Shown: piece after piece, positions 60,967 through 64,000 of the stretch
Layout of the letters: each line of letters opens with the position of its first letter
Numbering within the stretch: position 1 is the stretch's first letter
Source: DASPSM01 sp036008465
GTDB lineage: Bacteria > Planctomycetota > Planctomycetia > Planctomycetales > Planctomycetaceae
Length of the DNA: 64,000 nt
Reading direction: 5' to 3'
NCBI GenBank assembly: GCA_036008465.1
Contig: DASYNP010000121.1
Coordinates: forward strand, 1 to 64,000
Made by a program: the position numbers and the translations under genes
The notes under the pieces: generated by a model
Told to the model about the DNA's origin: nothing
Database searches by the model: none
Seen by the model: only the letters and a program-made list of their open reading frames with translations

Positions 60967-61725
60967 ATGCGCGTGTTTGGGATCATCCCGGCCCGGTTGC
61001 AGTCGTCGCGCTTGCCGCGAAAACTGCTGTTGGCCGAGACGGGCAAACCCCTCTTGCAATACACCTGGGAGCAGGCCTGCCGGGCTAGATCGCTGAGCGA
61101 TGTGATCGTCGCCACCGACAGCCCCGAAATCGCCGTCGCCGTCAAAAGATTCGGCGGACGCGCGGAAATGACCGGCGAGCATCCCAGCGGCACCGATCGC
61201 GTGGCCGAAGTCGTCCGCCGCTCCTGTCGCGACGCCGAGCTGGTCGTCAACATTCAGGGGGACGAGCCCGAGATCGATCCTGAGCACATCGATCTACTCG
61301 TTCAAACCTTAAACGATCACCCCAACGTCGAAATGTCGACGCTGGCCACGCCGATCACCAGCCGCCGCGAGCTTGACGACCATTCGTGTAACAAGGTCGT
61401 CTGCGCGGACGACGGCCGGGCCCTGTATTTCAGCCGGGCCACGATCCCCTTCGTCCGTGACGCCGTGTGGGACGAACTTTTGCAAACAAATTCCCCCTGG
61501 CTGTTACACTTGGGTTTGTACGCGTATCGGGTCAATTTCCTGCTCGAACTCACAAAACTTCCGCCTTCAAAGCTGGAGAAACTGGAAAAGCTCGAGCAGC
61601 TCCGCGTACTGGAAATGGGGGCCCGGATTCAGGTCGCGGTGGTCGAACAACGCTCGGTTGGCATCGACACGCCGGAGGACTATGCTCGGTTCGTGGAGCG
61701 CATGCGAAGACGGGCGGCAGCTTAG
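60967..61725 (+). CDS. kdsB: 3-deoxy-manno-octulosonate cytidylyltransferase (CMP-Kdo synthetase)
   Basis: 252 residues from ATG 60967, preceded by ACGGAGG 6 nt upstream. The N-terminal signature FGIIPARLQSSRLPRKLL is the nucleotide-binding loop of KdsB, with R-L-P-x-K-x-L. Further motifs: VIVATDSPEIAVAVKRFG, MTGEHPSGTDRVAEV, LVVNIQGDEPEIDPEHI (Asp and Glu as Mg ligands), YFSRATIPFVRD and LGLYAYRVNFLLELTKLPPS, as well as LEKLEQLRVLEMGARIQVAV. It transfers CMP from CTP to Kdo, the activation step before Kdo is added to lipid A. This means the organism makes Kdo-type LPS. It leads to pyrG, which makes the CTP that kdsB uses, but a terminator lies between the two. Confidence 0.97.
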   Translation: MRVFGIIPARLQSSRLPRKLLLAETGKPLLQYTWEQACRARSLSDVIVATDSPEIAVAVKRFGGRAEMTGEHPSGTDRVAEVVRRSCRDAELVVNIQGDEPEIDPEHIDLLVQTLNDHPNVEMSTLATPITSRRELDDHSCNKVVCADDGRALYFSRATIPFVRDAVWDELLQTNSPWLLHLGLYAYRVNFLLELTKLPPSKLEKLEKLEQLRVLEMGARIQVAVVEQRSVGIDTPEDYARFVERMRRRAAA

Positions 61726-61766
61726 CCGCATCGTTGCTTCGGACGCGAACAAATGAGATTGGGTGG

Positions 61767-61798
61767 CACTGGCGGCTGGTCCGCCAGTGTTGTTTTTG
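61767..61798 (+). terminator. Rho-independent terminator after kdsB
   Basis: CACTGGCGG (61767-61775) pairs perfectly with CCGCCAGTG (61781-61789) around a 5-nt loop and is followed by TTGTTTTTG. It lies 41 nt after the kdsB stop and 100 nt before pyrG. Stem, loop and T-run fit a strong intrinsic terminator. Confidence 0.75.
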
Positions 61799-61806
61799 AC
61801 CGTCTT

Positions 61807-61834
61807 GTTTTTGAATCTGTGTTTTTGAATCTGT
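61807..61834 (+). repeat. Tandem 14-bp repeat in pyrG leader
   Basis: GTTTTTGAATCTGT is repeated twice without a gap (61807-61820 and 61821-61834) between the terminator and the pyrG start. It may simply come from replication slippage. Confidence 0.75.
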
Positions 61835-61898
61835 GCTGTTTTGTGCGGTTCAGGAGTGTCGTTTCGCTCGTTATCAAAGACTCCTGGGGGGGCCACGC

Positions 61899-63524
61899 AT
61901 GACAACAAAACATATCTTCGTGACCGGCGGCGTCGTGAGCAGTCTGGGTAAAGGACTCACCTCCGCGTCGATCGGCCTGTTGCTCGAGCGGCGTGGGCTT
62001 CGCGTGCGGATGCAGAAGCTCGATCCGTACATCAACGTCGATCCCGGCACGATGAGCCCTTATCAGCACGGCGAAGTTTACGTGCTCGACGACGGCTCGG
62101 AGACCGACCTCGACTTGGGGCATTACGAGCGTTTCACCAATAGCCCCCTCTCGCGCGAATCGAATTACACGACCGGCCAGATTTACCTCAAAGTGATCGA
62201 AAAAGAACGCCGAGGCGAGTACCTCGGCCGGACCGTGCAGGTCGTCCCGCACGTGACTGACGAAATCAAGTCGGCCGTGCTCAATCTCCATACGCCGGGT
62301 GTCGACGTGGTGATCACGGAACTTGGCGGCACGGTGGGCGACATCGAGGGGCTGCCGTTCCTCGAGGCCATCCGTCAGATTCCGCTCGACATCGGCAAGC
62401 AGAATTGCCTCTTCGTGCACCTCACTCTGGTGCCCTACTTGAAGGCGGCTCGCGAGGCCAAGACCAAGCCGACGCAGCACAGCGTCGGCCAGTTGCGGCA
62501 GATCGGTATTCAGCCCGACATTCTGATCGTGCGAACCGAGCGGCCGCTGGGACGCGAAAACTGCGAAAAGATCGCGCTGTTCTGCAATGTCGAACCCAAA
62601 GCCGTGATCGAAGAGATGGACAAGGAGTTTTCCATCTACGAAGTGCCGACGGGGCTGGCCGAGCACCATCTCGACGATCTAATCGTGCAAAAGCTGGGGC
62701 TCTCATGCGGCCCCTTGCAGATGAATGACTGGCAGGATCTGATGCGTCGGATCCGTCATCCCGAACAGGAAGTGACGATCGCCGTCGTCGGCAAATACAT
62801 CGACCATCGCGACGCGTACAAATCGATTTACGAGGCCCTCGATCACGCCGGCTTTGCCCATTCGACGCGCGTGCTGGTCAAGCGAATCGAGGCCGAGGAC
62901 CTCGAGACGCAAGACCCCGACTCACTGCTGGGCGGCGTCGACGGAATTTTAGTCCCCGGCGGCTTCGGTATGCGGGGCGTCGAAGGGAAGGTGCAGGCCT
63001 GCCGCTTTGCGCGAGACCGCGACATTCCTTATTTCGGAATCTGCCTGGGCATGCAGTGCGCCGTGATCGAATTCGCCAGAAGCGTGCTGCAGTTGTCGGG
63101 GGCCAACAGCACCGAATTCGAGACGGCCACGCGCTATCCGGTGATTTGCATGCTCGAAGAGCAGCGCAAGATCACGAACAAGGGAGGCACCATGCGTCTC
63201 GGCGCCCAGCCCTGCGTGCTCGAAGAGGGATCGAAAGCGGCTGCCTGCTACGGCCAAAGCGAAGTTCGCGAACGACACCGCCATCGCTACGAATTCAATT
63301 CCGACTATCAGGGCGATTTCGAGGCAGCCGGCTTTGTCATCACAGGGACTAATCCCGAGCTCAAGCTGGCCGAAATTATGGAGATTCCCGACCATCCGTG
63401 GTTCGTCGCCGTGCAGTTCCACCCGGAATTCAAATCGAAGCCCCAACAGCCACATCCGCTCTTCTTCGGCTTCATCGAAGCGGCGATCAATCGGCACCAG
63501 TCGCGCGTCGCGGTGAACGCCTAG
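61899..63524 (+). CDS. pyrG: CTP synthase
   Basis: 541 residues from ATG 61899, with TGGGGGGGCC upstream. The synthase domain starts TTKHIFVTGGVVSSLGKGLT (P-loop-like V-S-x-L-G-K-G), with KLDPYINVDPGTMSPYQHGE and VFVLDDG-type contact (VYVLDDGSETDLDLGHYERF). The glutaminase domain begins near residue 290 (VTIAVVGKYIDHRDAYKSIY) and has the Cys nucleophile in FGICLGMQCAVIEFARSV with the C-terminal His and Glu in AVQFHPEFKSKP. It converts UTP, ATP and glutamine to CTP for nucleic-acid, phospholipid and CMP-Kdo synthesis. Length (about 535-545) is standard. The gene has its own promoter region after the terminator. Confidence 0.98.
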   Translation: MTTKHIFVTGGVVSSLGKGLTSASIGLLLERRGLRVRMQKLDPYINVDPGTMSPYQHGEVYVLDDGSETDLDLGHYERFTNSPLSRESNYTTGQIYLKVIEKERRGEYLGRTVQVVPHVTDEIKSAVLNLHTPGVDVVITELGGTVGDIEGLPFLEAIRQIPLDIGKQNCLFVHLTLVPYLKAAREAKTKPTQHSVGQLRQIGIQPDILIVRTERPLGRENCEKIALFCNVEPKAVIEEMDKEFSIYEVPTGLAEHHLDDLIVQKLGLSCGPLQMNDWQDLMRRIRHPEQEVTIAVVGKYIDHRDAYKSIYEALDHAGFAHSTRVLVKRIEAEDLETQDPDSLLGGVDGILVPGGFGMRGVEGKVQACRFARDRDIPYFGICLGMQCAVIEFARSVLQLSGANSTEFETATRYPVICMLEEQRKITNKGGTMRLGAQPCVLEEGSKAAACYGQSEVRERHRHRYEFNSDYQGDFEAAGFVITGTNPELKLAEIMEIPDHPWFVAVQFHPEFKSKPQQPHPLFFGFIEAAINRHQSRVAVNA

Positions 63525-63551
63525 CCGACGGCACGAGAAAGGAAACGCTCG

Positions 63552-63719
63552 GGTGGCTGGGGTCGAGCGCAGCTCGCCCCCAGATTTTGTTCGTCCGGGA
63601 GCCAACCGAATTCCTCCGCGCAGGACGGATCAGCACGCGATCTCGGACGAAGAGGCGAAGCGAAGGCAGCCGCAATTTGACAATGACCTGGGGGCGAGCT
63701 GCGCTCGACCCCCGCCACC
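63552..63719. repeat. Miniature element with 32-bp inverted repeats between pyrG and truB
   Basis: 63552-63583 begins GGTGGCTGGGGTCGAGCG and ends AGCTCGCCCCCAG. The reverse complement is at 63688-63719, with one difference in 32 bases. 104 bp lie between the arms, with no open frame of interest. The total length of 168 bp and long terminal inverted repeats resemble a MITE-like element. It could also form a long hairpin in RNA between pyrG and truB. Confidence 0.8.
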
Positions 63720-63740
63720 CTGGCCGTCATCCCTCAACCA

Positions 63741-64000
63741 ATGTCGTCCCTCCGCCGCTTCGGCATTCTCAACATCGACAAGCCTGCCGGCATCACGTCG
63801 CGCCGCGCGGTCGATCACGTTGCCAGATTCGTGCGGCCCGAGAAAGCCGGCCATGCGGGGACGCTTGATCCGCTGGCGACCGGCGTGCTGGTCATCTGCG
63901 TCGGCAAGGCGACGCGGCTGATTGAACTGATCCAAGAGCGGCCGAAGTCGTACCACGCGACGTTTCTGCTGGGCCGCCAGAGCGACACCGACGACGTCAC
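63741..64000 (+). CDS. truB: tRNA pseudouridine(55) synthase, cut off by window end
   Basis: The first 86 codons lie in the window from ATG 63741. The chain begins SSLRRFGILNIDKPAGITSR, then VDHVARFVRPEKAGHAGTLD with P-L-A-T-G-V-L. The segment G-H-A-G-T-L-D-P-L-A-T-G-V-L is the TruB signature, with the catalytic Asp in T-L-D. TKATRLIE-type and TYHATFLLGR-type segments (GKATRLIELIQERPKSYHATF) continue the family pattern. TruB makes the pseudouridine at position 55 of the T loop in nearly all tRNAs. It usually lies with rbfA and infB; here it follows pyrG and the inverted-repeat element, with a 216-nt gap. The 3' part of the gene is outside. Confidence 0.95.
   Translation, partial: MSSLRRFGILNIDKPAGITSRRAVDHVARFVRPEKAGHAGTLDPLATGVLVICVGKATRLIELIQERPKSYHATFLLGRQSDTDDV

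Noticed and set aside
61790..61898. pyrG leader as a regulatory RNA or riboswitch
   Set aside because: Only a terminator tail and a short tandem 14-bp repeat are seen. There is no conserved aptamer-like structure.

Overview
The window looks like chromosomal DNA of a planctomycete, probably near the Pirellulales. It is GC-rich and carries several family markers of that phylum: a DUF1559 protein with a prepilin-type N-terminus, a DUF1501 protein with a Tat-like leader, a formylglycine-type sulfatase, a redoxin/cytochrome c/copper-monooxygenase-like fusion, and large secreted or polytopic proteins of unknown function. kdsB indicates Kdo-type lipopolysaccharide, so the cell is Gram-negative. No rRNA operon, CRISPR array, intact insertion sequence or prophage was seen.

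Layout. 1-5.6 kb (minus strand): a partial VOC-family gene, a decayed SDR remnant, an ECF sigma factor with a Cys-rich motif, a STAS protein, a membrane protein, a YceI protein and a GAF/AAA+/Fis sigma-54 activator. 5.9-6.9 kb: a tyrosine-recombinase pseudogene next to tRNA-Lys(TTT), which has a recognisable promoter. 7.4-13.8 kb: a secreted protein with a duplicated domain and a thioredoxin-like tail, a zinc-ribbon/DUF5684 membrane protein, a cation/proton antiporter and a DUF4112 protein. 14-17 kb: a double-domain KaiC-like ATPase translationally coupled to a hybrid histidine kinase. 17-21.6 kb: an SRPBCC protein, then an alpha/beta-hydrolase plus sulfatase operon and an MFS transporter. 21.8-34 kb: a SABATH-type methyltransferase, a GH116-like glycosidase with an inserted beta-sandwich-type domain, an ABA4-like membrane protein, ACT-like and NRDE proteins, secreted proteins and a Gly/Asn-rich protein. 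34-40 kb: one 2035-residue membrane protein. 41-51 kb: hydrolases, an alpha-helical repeat protein, a second hybrid kinase, a PLP decarboxylase and a DUF1501 protein. 51.5-52.2 kb: an unusual cluster of an intact tRNA-Asn, two tRNA-Asn fragments carrying the same 15-bp palindrome, and two GIY-YIG reading frames, one whole and one truncated. 52.2-64 kb: a lipoprotein and a Cys-rich DUF1559 gene with a clear promoter, an AraC regulator with a frameshift, a VOC protein, an RsbW/RsbV-type pair, a DDAH-like hydrolase, a hydrolase with a membrane tail, and kdsB, pyrG and truB.

How the parts work together. Regulation is a theme: an ECF sigma factor with a STAS protein, an RsbV/RsbW switch, a sigma-54 activator, KaiC plus kinase, and a second PAS-PAS-GAF hybrid kinase. 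Most other genes encode envelope or extracellular hydrolytic functions. Short mobile or repetitive DNA is also present: the palindrome TCCGCC-n-GGCGGA in several contexts, a 32-bp inverted repeat between pyrG and truB, and the integrase remnant. The strongest candidate for something undescribed is the tRNA-Asn/palindrome/GIY-YIG cluster. The giant membrane protein, the SABATH enzyme and the KaiC-kinase pair come next.
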